Part shown: one piece after another, positions 6,462 to 13,613 of the stretch
How positions within the stretch are numbered: position 1 is the stretch's first letter
How the letters are laid out: every line of letters starts with the position of its first letter
Assembly (NCBI GenBank): GCA_036557785.1
Contig: DATBGZ010000061.1
Coordinates: forward strand, 1 to 19,864
DNA length: 19,864 nucleotides
Reading direction: 5' to 3'
From: DATBGZ01 sp036557785
GTDB taxonomy: Bacteria; Actinomycetota; Actinomycetes; Mycobacteriales; Micromonosporaceae
The notes under the pieces: generated by a model
Seen by the model: the letters and a program-made list of their open reading frames with translations, nothing else
Database searches by the model: none
Told to the model about the DNA's origin: nothing
Made by a program: the position numbers and the translations under genes

Positions 6462-7613
6462 TCACCCCTTCGCACCATGGGCGGCCAGGAATCCGGCCAC
6501 CGACGACGACCAGGAGAAGCACTCGGCCCGGGCTCGGGCGGCGGCCCGGCGGTCCGTCTCGGGCTGGGCGAGGACCGCCGCGATGCCCTGTTCGTACGCC
6601 TCGCCCGAGACCGCCACACCGGCGTCGCCGACCACCTCGGGCAGGGCGCTGTCCGCGTCGACGACCACGGGCGTGCCGCAGGCGAGTGCCTCCAGCGCGG
6701 CGAGGCCGAACGTCTCGACCGGCCCGGGGGCGACCACCACGTCGGCCGTGGCGAGCAGCGCCGCCAGCGACCGTCGATCCGGCACGAAGCTGACGAACTC
6801 GACCGGAGCGCCCCGGGCCTGTCGGGTCAGGCGGCGACGCAACGGTCCATCGCCCGCCACGACGAGCACCGCGTCGTAACCCATCGCCCGCAACGACAAC
6901 AGCGCCCCGACCGACCGGCCGGGGCGCTTCTCGTGGGACAACCGTCCGCAGTGGACGATCAGGGTCTGCCCGGGCTTCGCGTAGGACGAGCGCAGCACGG
7001 GGTCGTACCGGTCGGGGTGGAACGTGGTGAGGTCGACGCCGAGGCTCACCCGGACCAGGTCGGCAGTATCACCCCCACCCGGGCGGGGCCCAGCCCGATC
7101 CACCGCACCGGCGCGCGCGAACTCCCGTCCTGCCCAGGTGGTGGTGCACAGGATCGTGCCGTAGGCGCGCACGCTCGCTCGGTTGAGCCGGTACGCGATC
7201 CACCGCGCAACTCGCCGCGGCACGCCGCCGATGCTGAGCAGGCCGGAGAGGCTCTCGTGCGCGACCATCATCGACGGCACGCCGCGCTCGCGCGCCCAGC
7301 GCCCGACCCAGCGCAGCGTGATCTGGTCGCTGACCTCCAACCGGTCGGGCGCGAGCCGTTCCAGGAGCGCGGCGAGCCGGCGACGCCCGAGCATCACCCG
7401 GTACCCGCCCAGCCCCGGCACGGGTGTGCCCTTGACGGTGACCCGCAGCCCCGCTGCGGTCACCTCCTGCTCATCGCGGGGGCCCGGCAGTACGAGCACT
7501 GCCTCGTGGCCATGGGCCTGATACCCGGCGCCGAGCGCGGTGAGGGTGGTGCGCAGCCCTCCGGAGCTGGAGGTGACGAAGTTCGCCAGCCGTACGATCC
7601 GCACGACGTACAC
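6462..7613 (-). CDS. GT4-type (GT-B fold) glycosyltransferase
   Basis: The 383-residue frame encodes a two-domain GT-B retaining glycosyltransferase. The acceptor domain begins with VRIVRLANFVTSSSGGLRT, whose Gly-Gly loop usually contacts the donor phosphate. The C-terminal donor domain has GRLSHEKRP (223-231) with the R/K pair for the nucleotide diphosphate and the E-x7-E motif with E300 and E308 in VETFGLAALEALACG. It probably transfers a sugar from a nucleotide or GDP donor to a lipid or small molecule, as in PimB/MshA-like enzymes. Donor and acceptor are unknown. The longest start is GTG 7611-7613. GTG 7602-7604, three codons later, fits the usual family start better, and no clear Shine-Dalgarno decides between them. 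It is 9 bases ahead of the GDSL gene in the same direction. Confidence 0.9.
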   Translation of the reverse strand: MYVVRIVRLANFVTSSSGGLRTTLTALGAGYQAHGHEAVLVLPGPRDEQEVTAAGLRVTVKGTPVPGLGGYRVMLGRRRLAALLERLAPDRLEVSDQITLRWVGRWARERGVPSMMVAHESLSGLLSIGGVPRRVARWIAYRLNRASVRAYGTILCTTTWAGREFARAGAVDRAGPRPGGGDTADLVRVSLGVDLTTFHPDRYDPVLRSSYAKPGQTLIVHCGRLSHEKRPGRSVGALLSLRAMGYDAVLVVAGDGPLRRRLTRQARGAPVEFVSFVPDRRSLAALLATADVVVAPGPVETFGLAALEALACGTPVVVDADSALPEVVGDAGVAVSGEAYEQGIAAVLAQPETDRRAAARARAECFSWSSSVAGFLAAHGAKG

Positions 7614-7686
7614 GGTCGGCCACCGTGATCAACAGAGCATCGACGCAACGGTGACGTGTCGGCGAACGGTGGTCGAAGACTGCTGG

Positions 7687-8475
7687 TCAGTCGGTCAGGC
7701 GGATGCTCAGACCCTTGCCCACAAAGTCCTCGCAGACGAAGCACGGCTCGCGCGGTGTGCTCGCCGACGGGTCGAATCGATAGCCCAGCTCGGAAAAGTC
7801 GGTCACCGAGCCGGTGGTGACCCGGGTACGGGTGAGGATGAGCCACCGTGCGAACGCCCCGCGGGCGATCTTCGCGTGCACCGCCACGAACGTCGGCGTG
7901 CCCGTCTTGGGGTTGACCGTGAGGAACCGCGGCGTGATGACCCGCGTCGGGTCGACATGGTCGAGCACGACCTTGCTGTACTCGTTTGCCGCGAGGTTCA
8001 GGATCGGACCGGCCGCCGGCAGCTGCTCGGCCACGGCGCTGCCCCAGAACTTGTAGAGATTTGAGTACCTCCTATCGGGCAGCCGGTAACCCATCTCCAG
8101 GCGGTACGGGCTGATCCCGTCGTACGGGCGCAGAATGCCGTACAGGCCGGACAGGATGCGCAGATGCCGCGTGGCGTACGTACGGTCGGCGGTGGTGAAG
8201 GAGCTGACCTGCAGTCCACTGTAGATATCGCCGAGGAAGCTCTCCACGGCCGGCCAGGTCCGCGCCTGGTCGGCGGACCAGGCCGTGATCTGCTGGTGCA
8301 CCCGTTCGGCGAGTGCCGGCGAGAGCTCCATCACGGTGGCCAGCCGTCGCGGCGTCAGGGTGGCCAGGTGCGTGTGCAGCTCCACGGCGCGGTCGAGCAA
8401 CGCCGGAACCGTCGTCGGTCGGCCCTCGGGCGGCTGCAGGCGCATAGTCTTGGACGTGTGGATGAGGACAACCAT
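7687..8475 (-). CDS. yaaA: YaaA (DUF328) peroxide stress resistance protein
   Basis: This 262-residue protein is full length for the YaaA/UPF0246 family. Diagnostic segments are VVLIHTSKTM at the N-terminus, LSGLYGILRPYDGISPYRLEMG (given in part: GLYGILRP, PYRLEMG) in the middle, NLYKFWG, and LNLAANEYSKVV. E. coli YaaA limits intracellular iron and protects DNA from hydrogen peroxide; it is cytoplasmic. The start ATG 8473-8475 gives the standard N-terminus. A 73-base gap separates it from the downstream glycosyltransferase, so it may have its own transcript or lead the cluster. Pairing with an OsmC-like gene further down is consistent with a redox theme. Codons at 8056-8073 include an AGG-AGG Arg pair and several A/T-ending codons, unusual for this genome. 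Confidence 0.92.
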   Translation of the reverse strand: MVVLIHTSKTMRLQPPEGRPTTVPALLDRAVELHTHLATLTPRRLATVMELSPALAERVHQQITAWSADQARTWPAVESFLGDIYSGLQVSSFTTADRTYATRHLRILSGLYGILRPYDGISPYRLEMGYRLPDRRYSNLYKFWGSAVAEQLPAAGPILNLAANEYSKVVLDHVDPTRVITPRFLTVNPKTGTPTFVAVHAKIARGAFARWLILTRTRVTTGSVTDFSELGYRFDPSASTPREPCFVCEDFVGKGLSIRLTD

Positions 8476-8514
8476 CAGCTCGTCCCGCCCACGCTCCGCC
8501 CGGTCATGACGGGC

Positions 8515-8524
8515 ACACTACATT
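8515..8524. promoter_or_regulatory. Overlapping divergent -10-like boxes between yaaA and the nucleotidyltransferase
   Basis: On the + strand TACATT (8519-8524) fits TANNNT, and on the - strand TAGTGT (complement of 8515-8520) fits it too. The boxes share two base pairs and would face away from each other. No clear -35 is seen for either. A perfect 8-bp palindrome, GTCATGAC, lies at 8503-8510 and could help bind a regulator. Confidence 0.3.
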
Positions 8525-8591
8525 GGACCCGCGTGCTCGGGCCGCGCCAACCGGCGGCACACTCCAGGCGCAACTCACCGGAGGTGGACTG

Positions 8592-9344
8592 ATGCAGACA
8601 GTGCACCTCGTGAGCGACTCCACCGGGTACGACGGCGCGCTCGTCTCGCTCTCCGACGCGGCGAAGGTGTGCACCGCCGCCCATCTGCGCAAGTGGCTCG
8701 TCGTCGGCGGGCACATGGTGAACCTGCACATCCTTCGCAGCGGGTTGGCCCTTCCGTTGCGGCTGACCCATGACTGCGACATCGCGGTGGAGATCCGCAT
8801 GATCCGCCGCGGCACGCTGCTGGAGAAGCTGCGCGAACTCGGCTACCGCAACCGGGTCTACCCCAACCGGTTCGACCGCGAGGTCGACGGGCTCGCCGCC
8901 TCGATCGACCTCGTAGTTGCCTCCTACTCGACCAAGCACGAGCCGAACATCGACGCTGACGAGATCGTCGTGGACGGCATGCCCGCGGTGGACGAGGCGC
9001 TGGACCGCGACCCCGTGGTGCTGCACCTGATCGGCGACCGCACCGACGGCGTGCGCATGGAGATGACCGTGCACATCCCCGACGTGATGGGCGCGATCGC
9101 GATGAAGTCCTTCGCCATCGCGGAACGGCCGTACCCCAACGACGCCATCGACCTTGCCAGGCTGCTGCTGGTCTGCGCCGCGGACGGCGTGACGCGGTGG
9201 CCCCGCGGCAAGGCCTACCGGGTCGCGGCCGTGCAGTTGGCCGCCCAGTTCGACACTCCGGGCTCCGCGCTGGAGCTCGCCACCGAGGACCCGGCACTGC
9301 GGAGCCGCCTGCGTGAGATCACGCGCTCGCTGGCCCACAACTGA
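8592..9344 (+). CDS. AbiEii-like nucleotidyltransferase-fold protein
   Basis: This 250-residue protein reads as a member of the nucleotidyltransferase superfamily. WLVVGGHMV (35-43) gives the Gly-Gly of the NTase fold, THDCDIAV supplies the paired acidic residues D61 and D63, and ASIDLVV (D106) is a plausible third metal ligand. The C-terminal half has the K...A...R...ND..DL pattern (KSFAIAERPYPNDAIDLARLL) seen in AbiEii/MNT-type proteins. The start ATG 8592 follows GGAGGTG at 8580-8586, so the open frame reaching back to 8523 is not needed. AbiEii toxins block growth by nucleotidylating RNA targets and are paired with the antitoxin AbiEi. No antitoxin-like gene precedes or follows it here. 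It may be a solitary member with another substrate. The fold is likely; the function is unknown. Confidence 0.72.
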   Translation: MQTVHLVSDSTGYDGALVSLSDAAKVCTAAHLRKWLVVGGHMVNLHILRSGLALPLRLTHDCDIAVEIRMIRRGTLLEKLRELGYRNRVYPNRFDREVDGLAASIDLVVASYSTKHEPNIDADEIVVDGMPAVDEALDRDPVVLHLIGDRTDGVRMEMTVHIPDVMGAIAMKSFAIAERPYPNDAIDLARLLLVCAADGVTRWPRGKAYRVAAVQLAAQFDTPGSALELATEDPALRSRLREITRSLAHN

Positions 9345-9383
9345 GCATCGGGAGAAGTGGAATATCCGGGGTTCCCGGCGCCT

Positions 9384-9403
9384 TACACTCGATGCAAACG
9401 CAT
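9384..9403 (+). promoter_or_regulatory. Candidate promoter and MarR operator of the LLM operon
   Basis: TACACT at 9384-9389 fits a -10 box. Three bases later ATGC-AAAC-GCAT (9392-9403) forms a perfect inverted repeat spanning the expected transcription start. A MarR dimer bound there would block transcription. A second short inverted repeat, CCGGG-GTT-CCCGG, is at 9366-9378. No good -35 is visible. GAGGGAG at 9417-9423 is the ribosome binding site for GTG 9430. Confidence 0.4.
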
Positions 9404-9429
9404 GGACTTGGCCAGCGAGGGAGCACGCC

Positions 9430-10605
9430 GTGCAGTTCGGGATCTTCTCTGTGAGCGACATCACCCGCGACCCCGTCTCCGGGCAGACGCCGAGCGAGGC
9501 GGAGCGCATCGACGCGATTGTCAAGATCGCGGTGAAGGCGGAAGAGGTGGGCCTGGACGTCTTCGCGATCGGCGAGCACCACAACCCGCCATTCTTCTCC
9601 TCCGCGCCGACCACGCTGCTGGCATTCATCGCGGCGAGCACGAAGCGGCTGATCCTGTCGACCGCGACCACCCTGATCACCACCAACGACCCGGTACGCA
9701 TCGCCGAGGAGTACGCGATGCTCCAGCACCTCGCGAAGGGTCGGCTGGACCTCATGCTCGGCCGGGGAAACACCGCGCCGGTCTACCCGTGGTTCGGCAA
9801 AGACATCGGCACCAGCCTCCCGCTGGCCCTCGAGAACTACAACCTGCTGCACCGGCTGTGGCGCGAGGACGTCGTGGACGCCGAGAGCAAGTTCCGCACG
9901 CCGTTGCAGGGCTTCACGTCCACGCCGCGACCGCTCGACGACGTGCCGCCCTTCGTCTGGCACGGCTCGATCCGTACGCCGGAGATCGCCGAGCAGGCCG
10001 CCTTCTACGGCGACGGGTTCTTCGCGAACAACATCTTCTGGCCCAAGGAGCACTACATGCGCCTGATCCGGTTCTACCGGCAGCGCTTCGCCCACTATGG
10101 ACACGGTGCGGAGAACCAGGCGATCGTGGGACTCGGCGGACAGGCCTACATCGCACGCCGGTCGCAGGACGCGATACGGGAGTTTCGGCCGTACTTCGAC
10201 GAGGCTCCGGTCTATGGGCACGGACCGTCCATGGAGGATTTCATGCAGATGACTCCCCTGTCGGTCGGCAGTCCGCAGGAGGTCATCGACAAGACGCTGA
10301 CCTTCCGGGAGCACTTCGGCGACTACCAGCGACAGCTGTTCCTCACCGACCACGCGGGTCTGCCGCTGGCCACCGTGCTCAACCAACTGGAGCTGCTCGG
10401 CGGCGAGGTGGTCCCCGTGCTGCGCAAGGAGCTGGCCGCCCGGCGCGCGCCCGGGGTGGCCGACGCCCCGACGCACCAGGCACTGGTGAAGGCGAAGTAC
10501 GGCGACCAGCCGCCGCGCCAGCCGCGGCCCAACGCCAACCGCGGTGACAACGTGACCGAGTCCGCTCCCTACCAGGACACCGATGAGCTGGCGGAATCTC
10601 GGTGA
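9430..10605 (+). CDS. LLM-class flavin-dependent monooxygenase, CE1758 type
   Basis: This 391-residue protein is a luciferase-like TIM-barrel monooxygenase. Family marks include the start VQFGIFSVSDIT, GEHHNPPF (48-55), TLITTNDPVRIAEEYA, GRLDLMLGRG and HGSIRTPEIAEQAA. These enzymes use reduced FMN supplied by a partner reductase to oxidise organic substrates. The partner is probably the FMN reductase two genes downstream, which matches the CE1758/CE1759 LLM-duo pairing as I recall it from TIGRFAM. The start GTG 9430 has GAGGGAG six bases upstream. About 60 residues past the barrel form a polar, Pro/Arg-rich tail. The stop overlaps the MarR start by 4 bases (GTGA), indicating coupling. The substrate is unknown. 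Confidence 0.9.
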   Translation: MQFGIFSVSDITRDPVSGQTPSEAERIDAIVKIAVKAEEVGLDVFAIGEHHNPPFFSSAPTTLLAFIAASTKRLILSTATTLITTNDPVRIAEEYAMLQHLAKGRLDLMLGRGNTAPVYPWFGKDIGTSLPLALENYNLLHRLWREDVVDAESKFRTPLQGFTSTPRPLDDVPPFVWHGSIRTPEIAEQAAFYGDGFFANNIFWPKEHYMRLIRFYRQRFAHYGHGAENQAIVGLGGQAYIARRSQDAIREFRPYFDEAPVYGHGPSMEDFMQMTPLSVGSPQEVIDKTLTFREHFGDYQRQLFLTDHAGLPLATVLNQLELLGGEVVPVLRKELAARRAPGVADAPTHQALVKAKYGDQPPRQPRPNANRGDNVTESAPYQDTDELAESR

Positions 10606-11153
10606 CCGGTAGGGGCCGGCTCGCCAACGACGCGTGGGAGTCGCTGCTGCAGGCGCACGCCGTGCTCGTCAAGGAGCTCGCGGCTCAGGGCATGTGGACG
10701 GATATCTCCATGCGGGAGTACGACGTGCTCTACACGCTCGCCAAGTGCCGCGAGCCGCTGCGGCTGGCCGAGCTCAACCGTTACGTGCTGCTCAGCCAAC
10801 CCGCGCTGTCCCGGCTGGTGGATCGCCTCGTGGCGCGCGGGTTGGTGCGGCGCGACGCCGACCCGGCCGACGGACGCGGCGTTCGGCTGTCGTTGACCGC
10901 CGATGGCAGAGCCCGGCAACGCGAGCTGGGCCTTCGCCACGCGCGCGACGTCACCCGGGCCATGCACGCGAGGGTGAGCCTTGACGAGCTCGCCACACTC
11001 ACCGCGATCTGCCACCAGCTCGCAGGCATCGACGAAGCCGGATCGCCGGCGCGGCCACCCAACCAGACGACGAACCGCATCGAAGCCCACGGCTATGCCG
11101 GAGCAGGGGACGCCAGGACACAGGACGCCGGAGCAGAGGACGCCAGAGCATGA
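10602..11153 (+). CDS. MarR-family transcriptional regulator
   Basis: This 183-residue protein has the MarR winged helix-turn-helix. LRLAELNRYVLLSQPALSRLVDRL (residues 53-76, quoted here only by its ends LRLAEL and SRLVDRL) carries the recognition helix, and DPADGRGVRLSLT forms the wing. It binds DNA as a dimer and responds to small phenolic or oxidised ligands in many family members. Position between the monooxygenase and reductase genes, with 4-base overlaps at both ends, makes autoregulation of this operon the simplest role. C49 (LAKCREP) could be redox-sensitive, but this is speculation. The last ~30 residues are a low-complexity tail encoded by a partial 30-bp tandem repeat and are not part of the usual fold. 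Confidence 0.9.
   Translation: MTGRGRLANDAWESLLQAHAVLVKELAAQGMWTDISMREYDVLYTLAKCREPLRLAELNRYVLLSQPALSRLVDRLVARGLVRRDADPADGRGVRLSLTADGRARQRELGLRHARDVTRAMHARVSLDELATLTAICHQLAGIDEAGSPARPPNQTTNRIEAHGYAGAGDARTQDAGAEDARA
11097..11148 (+). repeat. Two-copy 30-bp-period repeat in the marR 3' end
   Basis: Bases 11097-11118 and 11127-11148 are near identical and offset by exactly 30 bases (10 codons). They encode AGAGDAR and AGAEDAR in the extra C-terminal tail of the MarR protein. The second copy runs into the overlap with the next start codon. Confidence 0.65.
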
Positions 11154-11860
11154 GCGGGACGCAGAGCACGCAGCCGTACCGGCTCGCGGTGGTCAGCGGC
11201 GGTACCAGCGATCCGTCGTCGACACGGTTGCTCGCCGACCGTGTCTCGGCCCGGGTCGTGGGCCTGGCCCGCGAGCGTGGCGCGGACGTGACGGTGAATG
11301 TGATCGATCTCCGGACGTTCGCGGGCGAGATCTCCGCCGCGCTGGTCTCGCGGCTCGCCGGTCCCAAACTCGAGAAGGCGGTCGGGGTCCTCGGCGAGGC
11401 CGACGGGATCGTGGCGAGCACCCCCGTCTACAAGGCGAGCGCGAGCGGTCTGTTCACCTCGTTCTTCCACGTGCTCGACAACGACCTGCTCGTCGCCAAG
11501 CCGGTGATCCTCGCCGCAACCGCCGGTACCGCCCGGCACGCCCTTGTCGTGGACGAGCAGATGCGCGGCATGTTCGCCTACCTGCGCACGATGACTGTCC
11601 CCACCTCCCTCTTCGCAGCCCCCGAGGACTGGGCCGACCCGGCCCTGAACCGACGCATCGACCGAGCCGCCATCGAGCTCGTCCTGCTCATGGAGAGCGG
11701 TTTCGCGACCAAGGTCCGCGACGAGGCGTGGCGCAGCTACCAGCACGAGCTCGGTAGCGCGGGCGGAACCGAGACCGGCATCGACCTGGACACCGACCTC
11801 ATGCGGCTGGCGGCAGGCGGAGGTGTCCAGAAGCGTGATGATCAGGTGTCCGGAACGTGA
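11150..11860 (+). CDS. NAD(P)H-dependent FMN reductase, CE1759 type
   Basis: This 236-residue protein has the flavodoxin-like fold of NADPH-dependent FMN reductases. GGTSDPSST (17-25) is the FMN-phosphate loop and STPVYKASASG (90-100) contacts the isoalloxazine. AKPVILAATAGTARHAL follows in the usual order. It should reduce FMN with NAD(P)H and pass FMNH2 to the LLM monooxygenase encoded upstream. It matches the reductase partner of the CE1758/CE1759 LLM duo. ATG 11150 overlaps the marR stop (ATGA), so translation is probably coupled. A short polar C-terminal tail follows the last helix. The pairing makes a dedicated two-component oxygenase likely; its substrate cannot be read from sequence. 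Confidence 0.9.
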   Translation: MSGTQSTQPYRLAVVSGGTSDPSSTRLLADRVSARVVGLARERGADVTVNVIDLRTFAGEISAALVSRLAGPKLEKAVGVLGEADGIVASTPVYKASASGLFTSFFHVLDNDLLVAKPVILAATAGTARHALVVDEQMRGMFAYLRTMTVPTSLFAAPEDWADPALNRRIDRAAIELVLLMESGFATKVRDEAWRSYQHELGSAGGTETGIDLDTDLMRLAAGGGVQKRDDQVSGT

Positions 11861-11922
11861 CGATGTGGTGACGAACACGGGGACCGGGGGTCAACTGCGG
11901 CTAGGTCTCGCCTGGCACACTG

Positions 11923-13566
11923 GTGGCCGTGCCGAACCGGGGGTCCTCAGCCGTACGAACGTGGCGCCGCACGACCATGGCGCTGTCCATTCTCGCGTCG
12001 GTCGCGCTGGCCGGCGCTCCCGCAGCGGCCGAGGACGCGTCGACCGGCTCGCCAACACCGTCGACGACCGCAACCATCCCGAACCTGGGACCGCAGACCC
12101 CCGGCAAACAGATCTGCTCGGTTTCCAACTCCAACCTCAACCATGTCACGGGAATGGTCGCCACCGCGGACGCCCTCTACGCCGTCGAGGGCGGTGTGAC
12201 CATGTCCCGGGTCGAGGTCTGGAAGATCGACCCGCAGACGTGCGATGCCACGCTCACCAGCCATTCGTTCACTCCCCGCAACCCACAGGATGTCGGCGTG
12301 GGCAGCGACGGGAAGCTCTGGGTCGCCGACATCGGCGACTCCGACTTCAGCCGGGACTGGCTCACGTTTGAACGTGTCGACCCGGCCGGCTCCGGCGAGG
12401 CCGTGCCCTACCGGGCCACGAGCAAGCGGGCGATCAGTGGCACCGCGATGCTGTTGCAGGCCGACGACACGCCGATCATCATCGCCAACTCGGGCGGCCA
12501 GGCCGTGCTCTACCGACCGGACGGGCAGATGCAGGCCAAGGCGACGTACCCGGACATTCCGACGCTGACGAACGTCGGCTCGTTCACCCCGAAGAACACC
12601 GGCACCGACACTCCCACGAACAACCTCGGTCGGCTGCTCGTCACCGGCGCGGCGGTGTCCCCGGACCGCTCGCACGTGGTGATCCGCACCGCCTCCGACG
12701 CGTACGAGTTCGCGGTCGGTAGCGACGGCGACATCGTGAAGGCCATCACCGACGGCGAGCCCGTGATCACGCCGCTACCGGCGGAGCAGAACGGGCAGGC
12801 GATCACCTACAGCGCCGACGGCTCGGAGTTCCTCACCCTCGAGGGCGGCTCCGATCCGGTCCTGCGCAGCTACAAGCCGTACGTGAAACCCGCGCCGGTC
12901 GCCACGCAGGCCGCCTCGAGCGGCGGGGGCGGCGGCCTCGACTTCAGCGACATCACCAAGATCGCGACGGTGACGGGCCTGATCGGCCTCGCCGCAGTCC
13001 TCGTGGGCATCGCCGGCATCATCCGCTCACGCCGGAACGGCCAGAACTGGGCCGAGGATGGCGACGACTACGACGATGGCCGCGTCCGGCCCCGGACCAC
13101 CCGGCCACCGCGTCCCCGCATCGCCCGGCGACCCGGGTACGACGAGGGCCGGCCGGGTCCCGCACCCGTACGCGTCGGCGCCGACGAGTACGCCCGCGGC
13201 GACGACTACGACCCTGGCCGCGATGGCGGTCACGGCCCCTCCCCGGCACGGGGACCGCAGCGCAGCGGCTCCGGGCACGACCGTGAGGGCGACGGCGGGC
13301 ACGGCTCCTCGTCGCACGGCCCGAGCAGCGGCCGCGGCGGCGGACAGGTCTACGGCGGCGGACAGGGCGGCGGGCAGTCCCCCGGCGCCAGCGGTGGTGG
13401 CCAGGTCTACGGCACTCCGAAACCGCAGGGCCCAGGCAGCGGCGGCGCAAAGGGCGGCAGCGGCGGCGCAAAGGGCGGCAGCGGCGGCGTCTACGGACGG
13501 CCGCGCCGGCCCGACGACGAGTACGGCCGCCGCGGCGGCTACGGCGACGACAACATCGACCTCTAA
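11923..13566 (+). CDS. Exported propeller-like protein with TM anchor and Gly-rich cytoplasmic tail
   Basis: This 547-residue protein has a Sec-type signal peptide (about 1-36: VRTWRRTTMALSILASVALA, then APAAA-ED as a likely cleavage site). A ~290-residue extracellular domain follows, with beta-propeller-like strands (LYAVEGG, VEVWKIDP, KLWVADIGDS, HVVIRTASDAYEF, TYSADGSEFLTLEGG). A linker and one transmembrane helix (about 347-368, ending in RSRR) come next, then a ~175-residue cytoplasmic tail rich in Arg/Asp early and Gly/Ser/Gln later, ending YGDDNIDL. C65 and C107 may form a disulfide. GTG 11923 and GTG 11929 are both possible starts and no Shine-Dalgarno is seen, so a leaderless transcript is possible. 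NHL/SMP30-like folds bind ligands or proteins, but the function here is unknown. Confidence 0.82.
   Translation: MAVPNRGSSAVRTWRRTTMALSILASVALAGAPAAAEDASTGSPTPSTTATIPNLGPQTPGKQICSVSNSNLNHVTGMVATADALYAVEGGVTMSRVEVWKIDPQTCDATLTSHSFTPRNPQDVGVGSDGKLWVADIGDSDFSRDWLTFERVDPAGSGEAVPYRATSKRAISGTAMLLQADDTPIIIANSGGQAVLYRPDGQMQAKATYPDIPTLTNVGSFTPKNTGTDTPTNNLGRLLVTGAAVSPDRSHVVIRTASDAYEFAVGSDGDIVKAITDGEPVITPLPAEQNGQAITYSADGSEFLTLEGGSDPVLRSYKPYVKPAPVATQAASSGGGGGLDFSDITKIATVTGLIGLAAVLVGIAGIIRSRRNGQNWAEDGDDYDDGRVRPRTTRPPRPRIARRPGYDEGRPGPAPVRVGADEYARGDDYDPGRDGGHGPSPARGPQRSGSGHDREGDGGHGSSSHGPSSGRGGGQVYGGGQGGGQSPGASGGGQVYGTPKPQGPGSGGAKGGSGGAKGGSGGVYGRPRRPDDEYGRRGGYGDDNIDL
13441..13482 (+). repeat. 21-bp perfect tandem repeat (GGAKGGS x2) in the propeller protein tail
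   Basis: Bases 13441-13461 and 13462-13482 are identical and each encode GGAKGGS. Nearby GGGQVYG also occurs twice in the same low-complexity tail. Slippage-prone copies like these often vary in number between strains. Confidence 0.85.
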
Positions 13567-13613
13567 TCAGCCGCCGGCGGCCAGCAGGCGCTCCCGCGAG
13601 TCACGGCCGCCGC

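Noticed and set aside
5586..7628. A 680-codon open frame on the + strand opposite the GDSL and glycosyltransferase genes
   Set aside because: The - strand genes carry complete catalytic motifs, while this frame shows no family motif and an Arg/His/Gln-rich composition.
9430..11860. Part of a biosynthetic gene cluster
   Set aside because: No synthase, carrier protein, tailoring set or exporter is attached to the LLM operon.
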